Of a DNA stretch of 46,290 bases, positions 1-8,596 are shown one piece after another. The position numbers and the translations under genes are program-made. How positions within the stretch are numbered: position 1 is the first letter of the stretch; the number at the start of each line of letters is the position of its first letter. The notes beneath the pieces were generated by a model. The model had not been told where the DNA came from, made no database searches, and was given only the letters and a program-made list of their open reading frames with translations. This DNA is from Acidobacteria bacterium UBA2999 (lineage in GTDB: Bacteria > Acidobacteriota > Vicinamibacteria > Vicinamibacterales > UBA2999), in NCBI GenBank assembly GCA_002346475.1, contig DDZV01000028.1, positions 1 to 46,290 of the forward strand, given 5' to 3'.

Positions 1-1
1 T

Positions 2-1171
2 CTCGATGGTCCACCGCGAGTTTTTATTGACTTGACAAACACGAGAGCGGCCGACACTCTTCACAACGCCACAATCACTTATCAGGATGATATAGTTAAG
101 CGCGTTCGTATTGGAGATCGAGAAGGTGGAACTACACGAGTTGTCTTTGACCTTGATCAAAATAACAATTACAGCCTCTACCCATTGTATGGTCCGTACA
201 GATTGGTTTTTGATTTCCAAGAACTAGTCAAAAACCCATCGACAACAGTTGCAACAAAACTAGAAAAACAAATCCCTGTCCCTGCTGTGGCTCCTGGTGT
301 TAGGCCTTCTCAGGCTAAAGAAAGAGCCTCCTCAGTGTCGCCGCAAACAGTAGACAGTCAAAACAAAGCTGCTCCTGTCACGCCGCTTCTCGCCTTGCCA
401 ACACAAACCTTAACACCGCCATCAGAACCTTCGGCAAACCTTGAGGGTGGGTTTTCAATTGCTCGTCAACTTGGGCTAGGAATTTCACGTATCGTAATAG
501 ACCCAGGGCATGGTGGAAGAGACCCTGGCGCACAGGTTAAAGGGCTCGATGAATCTGAGCTTGTCCTTGACATTGCGCTTCGACTAGAAAGTCTCCTTAA
601 GAAACAACCCAATATTAAAGTTGTTCTGACTAGACGCTCAAATATCTCTGTTTCGCTTGAAGAGAGAACAAAAATTGCCAATCGTATGTCAGCGGATCTG
701 TTCCTCTCAATTCATGCTAATGCCAGTAAAAATAAAAGTGTTCGAGGGGTTGAAACGTACTATTTAAACTTTGCCCAAAATCCTGAAGCTGAAGCCCTGG
801 CTGCTCGTGAAAATGCTGGCGAAGCCAGAACCATGACTGACTTGTCAAATATCGTAAGAGAAATTGCTCTCAATAATAAAATTGACGAGTCTCGAGATTT
901 TGCAAATTTTGTTCAAAAAGCAATGTTTGACGGTGTGAGTCAAACAAACTCTGAAACTCGAAACCTTGGAGTTAAACAAGCACCCTTCATGGTACTTATA
1001 GGGGCAACCATGCCAAGCGTTTTAGCAGAGATTTCTTTTATGACCAACCAAACAGAGGCCAGACTCTTAAAAACAACAGGTTACCGTCAGGAAATTGCAG
1101 AAGCACTACTTGATGGAATTACGAGCTATCAAAAATCTTTAAAGACAAATATAACTCTAGCCTCGAACTAA
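2..1171 (+). CDS. amiC: N-acetylmuramoyl-L-alanine amidase, AMIN + Amidase_3 (5' truncated by window)
   Basis: Periplasmic zinc amidase that cuts the bond between MurNAc and the stem peptide, usually at the division septum. The reading frame is open from base 2, and the bases before the first possible start (TTG at 32) encode L-D-G-P-P-R-V-F-I-D-L, a typical AMIN strand, so the gene begins outside the window. In the 389 visible residues, about 1-75 are an AMIN domain (peptidoglycan/septum targeting), 80-145 a Pro/Ser/Thr-rich linker, and 160-385 the Amidase_3 catalytic domain. Zinc ligands are visible as His170 in IDPGHGG, Glu184 in GLDESEL and His238 in LSIHAN; the catalytic Glu343 lies in VLAEISF. 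The signal peptide is not visible. It runs convergent to the 76-residue gene downstream. The family is certain; AmiC versus AmiA/B naming is by AMIN architecture only. Confidence 0.93.
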   Translation, partial: LDGPPRVFIDLTNTRAADTLHNATITYQDDIVKRVRIGDREGGTTRVVFDLDQNNNYSLYPLYGPYRLVFDFQELVKNPSTTVATKLEKQIPVPAVAPGVRPSQAKERASSVSPQTVDSQNKAAPVTPLLALPTQTLTPPSEPSANLEGGFSIARQLGLGISRIVIDPGHGGRDPGAQVKGLDESELVLDIALRLESLLKKQPNIKVVLTRRSNISVSLEERTKIANRMSADLFLSIHANASKNKSVRGVETYYLNFAQNPEAEALAARENAGEARTMTDLSNIVREIALNNKIDESRDFANFVQKAMFDGVSQTNSETRNLGVKQAPFMVLIGATMPSVLAEISFMTNQTEARLLKTTGYRQEIAEALLDGITSYQKSLKTNITLASN

Positions 1172-1184
1172 TCTAAAAAAGGAA

Positions 1185-1415
1185 TCAACCCCTCAATCTC
1201 CATCCTTCTGAAGTCGTCCCCTCTGATGCCGACCGAGATTTCCGTAGAAAAATTATGCATGCCCCTATTAAGATTCCCCCTAGCAACGCAAGTGCCATAA
1301 TTATTCCAGCCATCCCAGCTGCACTAAGAACAACTTCAGCCATCCCAATTTCAGGAGTAATCAGAGGTTGATTTACAGTATCAACAACAATTGGAGCTTG
1401 AGGCTGAACAACCAT
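1185..1415 (-). CDS. Small single-pass membrane protein, unknown function
   Basis: A 76-residue protein I do not recognise. It has a short polar N-terminus, one strongly hydrophobic segment (about residues 27-58, rich in Ala, Gly, Leu and Ile), then a basic R-K-S-R patch and a Ser/Thr/Gly-rich tail, which suggests one membrane span with the basic side in the cytoplasm. Its ATG follows the TAG stop of pepA with no bases between, so it is probably read by ribosomes finishing pepA (translational coupling). No independent promoter is apparent. It may be a lineage-specific membrane peptide; nothing visible ties it to peptidase activity except position. Confidence 0.6.
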   Translation of the reverse strand: MVVQPQAPIVVDTVNQPLITPEIGMAEVVLSAAGMAGIIMALALLGGILIGACIIFLRKSRSASEGTTSEGWRLRG

Positions 1416-2939
1416 CTATTTTAAATCTTTCCAAGAACTCACATCGAGAGCAAGTTCAGCGAGTGTTCGCACAGCAGTACCAGTAGCGCCTTTTAACTGG
1501 TACGGTTTCTCCTCTTCAGTCCAGGACGGGCCAGCAATATCTAAATGTCCCCAGGGAAGCTCATTCACAAACTTTTTAATAAACAATGCAGCAGTAATTG
1601 CACCAGCTTCACGCCCCCCAATATTTGAAAAATCTGCAATTTCACTCTTTAGTCCTTCGCTGTAATCATCAAAAACTGGTAATTGCCAAGAGCGATCACC
1701 TGCGCGAGTGCTAGCAAGTTCAATTTGACCAACCCACCAATCAGGCGTTCCAAATAATCCGCTAGTAGTATTCCCAAGTGCGATAACACATGCTCCAGTC
1801 AAAGTGGCAATATCTACTAGATGAGTCGCGCCGAGTTGCTGCGCATACCATATTCCATCCCCAAGCAATAAACGGCCTTCAGCATCAGTATTTAAAACTT
1901 CTACGGTTTTCCCGCTTGCACTTTGCAAAACATCGCCAGGATTAAGAGCGCTGGCTCCAGGCATGTTCTCCGCAGCAGGAACGATGCCAATAGCCCTTAC
2001 CGGTGCTTTCAGTTTCGATAAAATACCCATAGCTCCGATAACTGCTGCTGCACCAGCCATGTCCCCTTTCATTTTGTCCATATTGCTAGCTGGTTTAATT
2101 GAGATGCCGCCTGTGTCAAAAGTAACCCCCTTCCCCACAAAACCAAGAACTGGCCCGTCCTTGATTCCAGGAGGGTTGTGTTTCATAACTACAACTCTCG
2201 GAGGTTCTGAGCTTCCCTGGGCTACGCCCATTACCAAACCCATATTAAGATCTCGGATCTGGTCTTCATCTAAAACATCAACTGCCAAGCCTGCATCAAG
2301 ACCGATTTCTTTTGCACGACTGGCCAATGTTTTAGGAGTCAAACTGTTCGATGGTTCGTTTACAAGGCCGCGTGCAATATTTGTATACTCACCAAATACA
2401 CAACCTCTTTCGACCCCAGCATTCAAGGCGTCCAAGTTTCCAGATACAGCTAGTTCAATAGACTCAACCCAGCCAAGATCTGCTTCATTTGTCTTATAGC
2501 TACCACTATCAAAATTTCCCAAGTGCGCACCTTCTGCAAGGGCTTGCACAATCTTGTCTCCCGAAACTTCTTGTAAGGATGGAACAAAAAACGCAACCTT
2601 CTTATAGCAAGCTTTGCGAGAGGTTATTACTGCCGTTGAAGCTAGGCGACGCCAAAAATCTACTGACATCGACTTTCTTTTCCCAGCTCCGAGAAACCCG
2701 ACACGTTTAATTTTCCAGTTAGGCTGATTAATTGATAGGACTAAGCTCTCGAAATTCTTACACTTAAACTCTCCAGAAGCCCTGGCCCTGCTAAGTTCAC
2801 TGACTACAGATTTCTCAAAGCTCTTTGCTAGATCAGAATCATCGTCTTCAAAAATTGGAATAAAAATAATTTCCGCACCAGATTCACTCATAGATTCGGT
2901 GCTCAACTGAATATTGGGTGCGAAATGATCCGGTCGCAT
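1416..2939 (-). CDS. pepA: Leucyl aminopeptidase (M17 family, cytosol aminopeptidase)
   Basis: Cytoplasmic two-metal exopeptidase that removes N-terminal Leu and similar residues in peptide turnover; family members are hexamers. I place the start at the ATG at 2939, which has a clear GGAG ribosome binding site five bases upstream, giving 507 residues. An upstream in-frame start at 2987 would add 16 hydrophobic residues and has no such support. The N-terminal macrodomain-like half covers about 1-170. The catalytic half carries the metal/active-site set: Lys270 and Asp275 in GKGVTFDTGG, Lys282, Asp293, then Asp352, Glu354 and the bicarbonate-site Arg356 in NTDAEGR. All key residues are present, so it should be active. 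A 76-residue membrane protein gene abuts its stop codon. Some homologues also bind DNA; nothing here tests that. Confidence 0.95.
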   Translation of the reverse strand: MRPDHFAPNIQLSTESMSESGAEIIFIPIFEDDDSDLAKSFEKSVVSELSRARASGEFKCKNFESLVLSINQPNWKIKRVGFLGAGKRKSMSVDFWRRLASTAVITSRKACYKKVAFFVPSLQEVSGDKIVQALAEGAHLGNFDSGSYKTNEADLGWVESIELAVSGNLDALNAGVERGCVFGEYTNIARGLVNEPSNSLTPKTLASRAKEIGLDAGLAVDVLDEDQIRDLNMGLVMGVAQGSSEPPRVVVMKHNPPGIKDGPVLGFVGKGVTFDTGGISIKPASNMDKMKGDMAGAAAVIGAMGILSKLKAPVRAIGIVPAAENMPGASALNPGDVLQSASGKTVEVLNTDAEGRLLLGDGIWYAQQLGATHLVDIATLTGACVIALGNTTSGLFGTPDWWVGQIELASTRAGDRSWQLPVFDDYSEGLKSEIADFSNIGGREAGAITAALFIKKFVNELPWGHLDIAGPSWTEEEKPYQLKGATGTAVRTLAELALDVSSWKDLK

Positions 2940-2990
2940 TAGAACTCCATAAATAATTAGCGGCGCTTGAAACAAGAAGGCCGCCAAAGC

Positions 2991-3019
2991 TTGTTAGAAA
3001 CTAAGGTGAACGCTACAAT
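2991..3019 (+). promoter_or_regulatory. Candidate sigma70-type promoter for the PKD-like gene
   Basis: TTGTTA at 2991-2996 and TACAAT at 3014-3019 are separated by exactly 17 bases and lie 18 bases before the ATG at 3038. They sit in the divergent gap between pepA and this gene. Supported by consensus resemblance only. Confidence 0.45.
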
Positions 3020-3037
3020 TCTAATAGCTTTCAAACA

Positions 3038-3484
3038 ATGTCCATCATGTCAAAGACTAAACCTGCGTCATGCACGCTAGCTATCGTTGCTTTGCTACTT
3101 GTGGTCACCGAGCAAAGTTATACCAATACTAGCGAACAGCAAGACACAGAACGCCCAAGTTTATCATTGCGTGTAAGGCCAGAGCTGAATTCAGGCAGGA
3201 AGGGTCTTGTTAGAGCCTCACTTGAAATACGTGGAGGCAGTGATAATTACGAGGAATTCTACTGCCCTGCTCTAGAATGGGAATGGGGCGACGACACCTT
3301 TTCTGAAGCAAAACGAGACTGCGAACCTTATGAACCTGGTAAAAGTTCTATTCAACGGTGGTTTAGAGCACAACATACCTACCATGAATCAGGGGTTTTC
3401 AAGGTAATACTCCGCTTAAAAAAAAGAGACCGAGTTGTTGGCCTTGCCTCTTCAAATATCCAAATTCGGCAGGTGCGAAGATAA
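3038..3484 (+). CDS. Small secreted PKD-like (Ig-fold) protein
   Basis: A 148-residue protein with an N-terminal hydrophobic stretch (about residues 12-24) that reads as a signal peptide or anchor, followed by one domain. The core resembles a PKD domain: W-E-W-G-D-D near residues 86-91 (compare the family W-x-F/W-G-D-G) and, about 30 residues later, H-T-Y-x-E-S-G-V-F-K-V at the usual H-T-Y-x-x-x-G-x-Y-x-V position. Two Cys in the domain could form a disulfide. Two in-frame ATGs (3038 and 3047) are possible and neither has a good ribosome binding site. Likely periplasmic or outer-membrane-associated, with a binding or structural role; no ligand can be named. It stands alone, divergent from pepA. 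Confidence 0.65.
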   Translation: MSIMSKTKPASCTLAIVALLLVVTEQSYTNTSEQQDTERPSLSLRVRPELNSGRKGLVRASLEIRGGSDNYEEFYCPALEWEWGDDTFSEAKRDCEPYEPGKSSIQRWFRAQHTYHESGVFKVILRLKKRDRVVGLASSNIQIRQVRR

Positions 3485-3547
3485 AAAGTTCCGTCATCCT
3501 CTCCTATTACCAGACACAAAATTAAGCATGCGGTAAGATAATCTGTC

Positions 3548-4000
3548 GTGTCTTCCTCCCCATCGATCAACGTCGATGCCGTAATGGCTGAGCTTAGAGC
3601 TGATATGCGAGGAAAGGTCCGCCGTAGACTGCTGGCTAATGGAGCCTCAGAGGATCTTAATGATAAGGCTATCTTTCAAGCTATTGATGAACTTCTCAAT
3701 CAGGCAGTTAATGACGCAAAGCCTGGCGCCCTTCTACTGCCAGAACTCTTTGACAGTCCAACAAGTTCAAAACTTGAGATAGCTGTTAGTTATCAAACTC
3801 ATCGAGGTTTAATCGGACGAGTGTTTGTAGCTCCTATCAAGCGCCGAATTCTTGTGCCAATATTTCGTTGGCTTCTTGACTTCAGTCGAAATAATTTTAA
3901 TCGGCAAAATAACATTAATCAGGCTTTGTTCTCTTGTATCCAAGCTCTTGCCATTGAGAACGCTAAACTCAGAACAAAACTAGGTCCTCGCAATCAGTGA
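3548..4000 (+). CDS. Helical protein encoded ahead of a glycosyltransferase
   Basis: A 150-residue soluble, mainly helical, basic protein with a GTG start. The N-terminal motif V-D-A-V-M-A-E-L-R-A-D-M and the later S-Y-Q-T-H-R-G-L-I-G-R segment, followed by a basic R-R-I-L-V-P-I-F-R-W stretch and Q-N-N-I-N-Q-A, resemble, from memory, the accessory region often found in front of methyltransferases and glycosyltransferases in polysaccharide loci. Here it is a separate gene whose stop overlaps the start of the GT4 gene (GTGA at 3997-4000), so the two are coupled. The amphipathic region at about 95-125 may dock on the membrane. Function unknown; a partner or adaptor of the glycosyltransferase is an inference from the overlap. 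A -10-like TAAGAT lies eight bases before the GTG, with no ribosome binding site. Confidence 0.65.
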   Translation: MSSSPSINVDAVMAELRADMRGKVRRRLLANGASEDLNDKAIFQAIDELLNQAVNDAKPGALLLPELFDSPTSSKLEIAVSYQTHRGLIGRVFVAPIKRRILVPIFRWLLDFSRNNFNRQNNINQALFSCIQALAIENAKLRTKLGPRNQ

Positions 4001-5190
4001 AACTTGCCTGCGTTGTTCAAAGATACGGTCCAGAAATTACAGGTGGAGCAGAAACTCATTGCCGAGAATACGCTGAGCACTTATCTCTAAATCACGATGT
4101 CACAGTGCTAACAACCTGTGCTAAGAATTACCTCACTTGGGCAAACGCGTATTCTCCTGGAGTAGAACTTCTTAACGGTGTTACTGTTCATCGGTTTCAA
4201 GTAGATCAAGAACGATCATTAGCAAAGTTCTCAGACATCAGCCTCGAAGTATTTAGTACCGAAGCATCGACTGACCGGCAAGAAGAATGGTTCCTTGAAA
4301 ATGGGCCATTCGTCCCAAAACTTCTTGAATATCTTCAAACAGAGGGACGCCACTACGACTTGATCCTGTTTTTCTCATACCGCTACTACCAATCGTACTT
4401 CGGACTCCCAATTGTTTCAGATCGAGCAATCCTTGTTCCAACTGCTGAAGAAGACCCTGCAATTTTTTTAAGTGTACTTAAAGACTATTTTAAGAAGCCT
4501 GCAGGTTATATTTTTAATACTCCAGAGGAACAAAACCTTGTTCAAGAGACTTCAGGCGCTACACTTAAGCACTCTGTCATAGCTGGTTTTGGTATACGTC
4601 CAGCAGCGGAAACTGCTTCCAACGAAGCCTTTCATAGACTAAATCTTCCAAGTGATTATGTGCTCTGTCTAGGACGTGTTGATCATAATAAAGGTGCAGA
4701 TACTCTGGCTGTCCTCTTCTTGGAGCATCTTAATCGAGACGGACAAGACACGACATTGGTCTTTGCGGGTCCAAAGGTACTTGAACTACCAAAGCATCCA
4801 CGTATACGCACATTGGGATTAGTTCCTTCTACTGTTCGAGATGCCCTTCTAGCAAACGCAAGAGCCTTAATCATTCCTTCGTTTTTTGAAAGCTTAAGCA
4901 TCGTTTTACTTGAGGCTTGGAATTACGGAGTCCCAGCACTGGTAAACGCTAGATGTCGTGTAATTAAAGGACAAGTGAGGCGAGCAAACGGCGGTCTTTA
5001 CTATCAAGACCAATCAGAGTTTTCCGCTGCCCTCGATTACCTTTTAACAAACCCCGCCGAGGCAAAGATCCTTGGAAAACAAGGTATGGACTACGTAAAT
5101 AGTGAGTATCGATGGCCTACAGTTATGGAACGAGTGGAGTCTCTTCTAGCAAAAGTATGGAGTGCAACCCAAACCAAACCGGCTGTCTAA
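3997..5190 (+). CDS. Family 4 (GT-B) glycosyltransferase
   Basis: A 397-residue retaining glycosyltransferase, probably acting at the cytoplasmic face of the inner membrane on a polysaccharide or lipid-linked glycan; donor and acceptor cannot be read from sequence. The N-terminal acceptor domain begins with V-V-Q-R-Y-G-P-E-I-T-G-G-A-E-T-H, the glycine-rich loop typical of GT4 enzymes. The C-terminal donor domain begins near L-C-L-G-R-V-D-H-N-K-G and carries the E-x7-E-type motif as F-F-E-S-L-S-I-V-L-L-E-A. No transmembrane segment is evident. It is coupled by a 4-base overlap to the helical protein upstream and its stop overlaps the convergent thiolase stop. There is no wider polysaccharide cluster around it. 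Confidence 0.88.
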   Translation: MKLACVVQRYGPEITGGAETHCREYAEHLSLNHDVTVLTTCAKNYLTWANAYSPGVELLNGVTVHRFQVDQERSLAKFSDISLEVFSTEASTDRQEEWFLENGPFVPKLLEYLQTEGRHYDLILFFSYRYYQSYFGLPIVSDRAILVPTAEEDPAIFLSVLKDYFKKPAGYIFNTPEEQNLVQETSGATLKHSVIAGFGIRPAAETASNEAFHRLNLPSDYVLCLGRVDHNKGADTLAVLFLEHLNRDGQDTTLVFAGPKVLELPKHPRIRTLGLVPSTVRDALLANARALIIPSFFESLSIVLLEAWNYGVPALVNARCRVIKGQVRRANGGLYYQDQSEFSAALDYLLTNPAEAKILGKQGMDYVNSEYRWPTVMERVESLLAKVWSATQTKPAV

Positions 5191-6371
5191 ACTTCAACAA
5201 CCATCGCAATTCCCATGCCACCGCCAGCACAAAGTGATGCAACTCCCCTTCCTCCACCCTTGGCTCGTAATGCATAGATGAGAGTCGTTAATATTCTTGC
5301 ACCACTTGCACCAATTGGGTGCCCTAAAGCAATAGCGCCACCCCTCACATTAACTTTTTTAAAATCTAGCTGAAGCTCCTGGGTAACAGCCACTGCTTGA
5401 GCAGCAAATGCCTCATTTAACTCAAATAGGTCAATCTGGTCCAATGTAAGGTCGGCACGCTCAAGCGCCTTTTGTATAGCTTGAACTGGACCCATGCCCA
5501 TAATCATCGGTTCAAGTCCAATGGTTGCAAATGAAACTACTCTCGCTAGAGGAGAACTTTCATGTTTAGCTGCATATTCTTCGTTCGCAACAACAAGCGC
5601 CGCGGCTCCGTCATTAATGCCAGAAGAATTTCCTGCGGTAACACTGCCTTCCTTAGTAAAAGCTGGACGTAAACCTGCCAGCTTTTCCTTTGTCGTATTT
5701 GCGCGAGGATATTCATCTGTCTTGAAAAGAACTGGATCGCCCTTTCTTTGTTTAATGGACACGGGAACGATCTCATCCTCAAAGTCACAATTTTTAATAG
5801 CGACCCCAGCTCTCCGCTGACTTTCTGCGGAATACTCATCTTGCCTCTCTCGACTGATGCTATATCTTGAAGCAATCTCTTCAGCCGTCCCACCCATATG
5901 ACAATTATTTACAGCGCAGGTAAGCCCGTCATTTAATATTGAATCTGAAATCTCGTTGTCACCTAAACGATATCCCCAACGAGCACCTTTCAATAGGTAC
6001 GGCGCAGTACTCATGGATTCTGCGCCTCCAGCAACTATTAAATTCACGTACCCCAATCGAACGCCTTCAACAGCATGCACAACTGCTTGAAGACCAGAAC
6101 CACAAACACGATTAATTGTCTCTGCAGGTACTTCTTGAGGTAACCCAGCCTCTAGCGAAGCTTGCCGTGCAATATTCATTCCAGAGCCTGCTTGTAAAAC
6201 ACACCCCATAATTACGTCGCCAATCTCAGATGGATCAACTCCAGAACGATCTACTGTGTCCTTAATAACTACAGCACCTAACGCATCCACTGAGAGATCC
6301 TTCAGCGAACCACCAAATGATCCAATTGGAGTTCGACAGGCACTCAAAATTACGGCAGATTTATGATTCAC
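5187..6371 (-). CDS. atoB: Acetyl-CoA C-acetyltransferase (thiolase II)
   Basis: Cytoplasmic thiolase. The biosynthetic type condenses two acetyl-CoA to acetoacetyl-CoA; the degradative type runs the reverse. At 394 residues it is full length. Cys90 in N-R-V-C-G-S-G is the acyl-accepting nucleophile, His351 in GHPIGASGAR activates it, and Cys381 in S-L-C-A-G-G-G-M-G is the general base; N-E-A-F-A is also present. The GTG start at 6371 has a strong GAGGAG eight bases upstream. It is the last gene on the minus strand after tyrA, 74 bases downstream, and may be part of the same long transcript or have its own promoter. No fatty-acid or polyhydroxyalkanoate genes are adjacent, so the direction of the reaction in vivo is open. 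AtoB/PhaA naming is by family resemblance. Confidence 0.93.
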   Translation of the reverse strand: MNHKSAVILSACRTPIGSFGGSLKDLSVDALGAVVIKDTVDRSGVDPSEIGDVIMGCVLQAGSGMNIARQASLEAGLPQEVPAETINRVCGSGLQAVVHAVEGVRLGYVNLIVAGGAESMSTAPYLLKGARWGYRLGDNEISDSILNDGLTCAVNNCHMGGTAEEIASRYSISRERQDEYSAESQRRAGVAIKNCDFEDEIVPVSIKQRKGDPVLFKTDEYPRANTTKEKLAGLRPAFTKEGSVTAGNSSGINDGAAALVVANEEYAAKHESSPLARVVSFATIGLEPMIMGMGPVQAIQKALERADLTLDQIDLFELNEAFAAQAVAVTQELQLDFKKVNVRGGAIALGHPIGASGARILTTLIYALRAKGGGRGVASLCAGGGMGIAMVVEV

Positions 6372-6445
6372 TATTAATACTCCTCAACTCCTAACTAGAG
6401 ATCGTACGCCACTAAACAAGAGCTCTATAATCATCAGCGCCCTAG

Positions 6446-7351
6446 CTAATTAGTCTTTTTTTTAAGTTCTTGACGCCACTGTGAGGCTTCCTTAAACACT
6501 TTGTCCAGGGCGTCACCGTTTTCAAGATCAGCCTTAAGAAGATTTAGCTTCTCAACTAACAAATCAAGGGCTGCACGAATCTCATCTCCATTAGTAGCAC
6601 AGATATCCTTCCAAATGTCTGGAGGACTAGAAGCTAATCTTGTTGTATCAACAAGCCCTCGGCCAGCAAGAGCTAAACCTTCTGAGCCAATCGTGTTCCC
6701 AATGACTGCCATTAAAGCACTCGCTGTCAGTTGAGGAAGATGGCTAAGGCTAGCAACCATAGCGTCATGGGCAGCACTATTCATTATTTGAGGCAGTGCG
6801 CCAAAACTCTTCGTTAATTGAAACAATTTCTCAACAGCGTCACCAGAACGATCGTCGTGAGGTGTAAGCATCCATGGTCGTCCACGGAACAAGTCTTCTC
6901 GTGCATTAGAGAATCCTCCCTGTGTTGCCCCAGCCATCGGATGTCCTCCGACAAATGTAAATTTAGGAGAAATACCTCTGGCAGCCTCAATGATTTCTCG
7001 CTTCGTACTGCCAACATCTGTTACAACTGCAGAGCCCTTGACATGAGTCTCAAGTGACTTGAGCAAGTCGATATTTTGGAGCACAGGGGCCGCTAGAATT
7101 ACTAGATCGGCTTCCGCTAAAACAACTAAATCATCAGCTGCAACGTCGATCGCATGCCTAACCATCGCAAGTTCAAGGATTTCCTTCTGATCAACTGCAA
7201 TAATGAAACCGGTTGGCCAGAGCTGTCTTGAAGCGATGGCAATTGAACCGCCAATAAGCCCAAGACCTACAATGCCAATTTTATTAAATATAGGAGGCTC
7301 ACCCGACTGGCCAGATGTCACAATTGGAAGTTTGCGTGATGCTGACATCAA
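6446..7351 (-). CDS. tyrA: Prephenate dehydrogenase
   Basis: Oxidises and decarboxylates prephenate to 4-hydroxyphenylpyruvate on the way to tyrosine, using NAD(P)+ (arogenate is an alternative substrate in some members). At 301 residues it is a stand-alone dehydrogenase without chorismate mutase or ACT domain. The dinucleotide motif G-L-G-L-I-G-G-S is at residues 29-36, H-P-M-A-G-A-T-Q-G-G is the substrate-loop region, and S-L-S-H-L-P-Q at about 205 holds a conserved active-site His. Roughly 20 extra residues precede the Rossmann strand; two adjacent ATGs open the gene. It lies 88 bases after aroF on the same strand, as the tenth gene of the aromatic operon. No ACT domain means feedback inhibition by tyrosine would have to come from the catalytic domain itself. 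Confidence 0.92.
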   Translation of the reverse strand: MMSASRKLPIVTSGQSGEPPIFNKIGIVGLGLIGGSIAIASRQLWPTGFIIAVDQKEILELAMVRHAIDVAADDLVVLAEADLVILAAPVLQNIDLLKSLETHVKGSAVVTDVGSTKREIIEAARGISPKFTFVGGHPMAGATQGGFSNAREDLFRGRPWMLTPHDDRSGDAVEKLFQLTKSFGALPQIMNSAAHDAMVASLSHLPQLTASALMAVIGNTIGSEGLALAGRGLVDTTRLASSPPDIWKDICATNGDEIRAALDLLVEKLNLLKADLENGDALDKVFKEASQWRQELKKKTN

Positions 7352-7439
7352 TTCAATTCAAAAAAAGCTCCCCATGAGTCCAATTAACACTTCAATATAT
7401 CTAAATGGAATTAAACAGAATCATAATAAGAATGCAAAA

Positions 7440-8477
7440 CTAATTATTACTAGTTTTAGATTCTAAGCAGATATCCCGACCAATCGCGGGCACTATAATT
7501 CGCAATTCAGACATTAAACGTTCAAACTGCTCAGGGAACATCGACTGGGCCCCGTCACTTAAAGCATGATCAGGATCGCAATGCACTTCAATAAGTAAAC
7601 CGTCAGCCCCAGCTGCAACCGCAGCTCTTGCCATTGGAGCTACCATGTCTCGACGACCAGCCCCATGACTCGGATCTCCAACAACAGGCAAATGGCTTAA
7701 TTTACGAACAGCAGGTATAGCTGAAATATCAAATGTATTTCTCGTCGCAGTTTCAAATGTACGGATTCCACGCTCACACAAAATAACGTTACTATTACCG
7801 CCAGAAAGAATGTACTCGGCTGACATAAGCCATTCTTCAATTGTGGCTGAAAGACCACGCTTTAGCAGGACTGGTTTTTGAACAAGCCCAAGCTCGCGAA
7901 GCAAAGTAAAGTTCTGCATGTTACGAGCGCCAACCTGGTAAATATCACAGTACTTACCTATCAGTTCAATTTGACTGACATCCATAACCTCAGAAATAAG
8001 CTTGAGGCCATACTTCGTGGCAGCGTTGCGAAGCATCTTAAGCCCATCTTCGCCATGTCCTTGAAAGCTGTATGGAGAACTCCGCGGTTTAAAAGCACCG
8101 CCGCGAAGAATCTTAGCTCCCGCCTGCTTGACTGCTGAAGCAGCAGCATCAACTTGCTCCTTGCTTTCAGCTGAGCACGGTCCTGCCATTACAACTACTT
8201 CGTCACCACCAATGCATACATCATCAATTTTGACAACAGTATCTTCTTGACGGAATGTTCTTCCAGCTAACTTGTAAGGCTCAGAGATCCTCATGACCTC
8301 GTGGACACCATCCATCATTTGAATAAGAGCTGGCTCTACGCTGCCAGTTCCTACAACTCCAAGCACAGTTCTAGTCACACCAGATGAGCGATGGACATCC
8401 ATACCTAAGTCCACTAGTCGAGCTGTTACAGCATCGATTTGCTCCTCTGTGGCTCTTTCGCCCATCACCACAACCAT
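7440..8477 (-). CDS. aroF: 3-deoxy-7-phosphoheptulonate (DAHP) synthase with N-terminal regulatory domain
   Basis: First step of the shikimate pathway: PEP + erythrose 4-phosphate to DAHP. The 345-residue layout matches the Thermotoga-type enzyme: a ferredoxin-like/ACT-like domain (about 1-75) that binds Tyr/Phe for feedback control in characterised members, then the TIM-barrel (about 80-335). Visible core motifs are A-G-P-C-S-A-E-S, G-G-A-F-K-P-R-S-S-P-Y-S-F-Q-G, L-L-K-R-G, C-E-R-G-I-R-T-F-E, D-P-S-H-G-A-G-R-R and E-V-H. The ATG at 8477 has an AAGGAG ribosome binding site nine bases upstream. It follows trpA by 119 bases, the largest gap in the operon, so a secondary promoter is possible. 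Allosteric control by Tyr/Phe is inferred from domain layout. Confidence 0.95.
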   Translation of the reverse strand: MVVVMGERATEEQIDAVTARLVDLGMDVHRSSGVTRTVLGVVGTGSVEPALIQMMDGVHEVMRISEPYKLAGRTFRQEDTVVKIDDVCIGGDEVVVMAGPCSAESKEQVDAAASAVKQAGAKILRGGAFKPRSSPYSFQGHGEDGLKMLRNAATKYGLKLISEVMDVSQIELIGKYCDIYQVGARNMQNFTLLRELGLVQKPVLLKRGLSATIEEWLMSAEYILSGGNSNVILCERGIRTFETATRNTFDISAIPAVRKLSHLPVVGDPSHGAGRRDMVAPMARAAVAAGADGLLIEVHCDPDHALSDGAQSMFPEQFERLMSELRIIVPAIGRDICLESKTSNN

Positions 8478-8596
8478 GACATCACTCTCCTTGGAAATAG
8501 AACTTGACCTATGTATATGCTAACCAATCTCCTAGGCCATATTATCTTCAAATTTTTATTCAACAGAACCACCTTACTTCAACAAATACATAAAAA

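Noticed and set aside
32..1171. TTG at 32 as the start of the amidase
   Set aside because: The frame is open to base 2 and the preceding residues form an AMIN strand, so the true start is outside the window.
1963..2499. 178-codon plus-strand frame opposite pepA
   Set aside because: It is antisense to a complete, motif-verified pepA and its product shows no recognisable domain or ribosome binding site.
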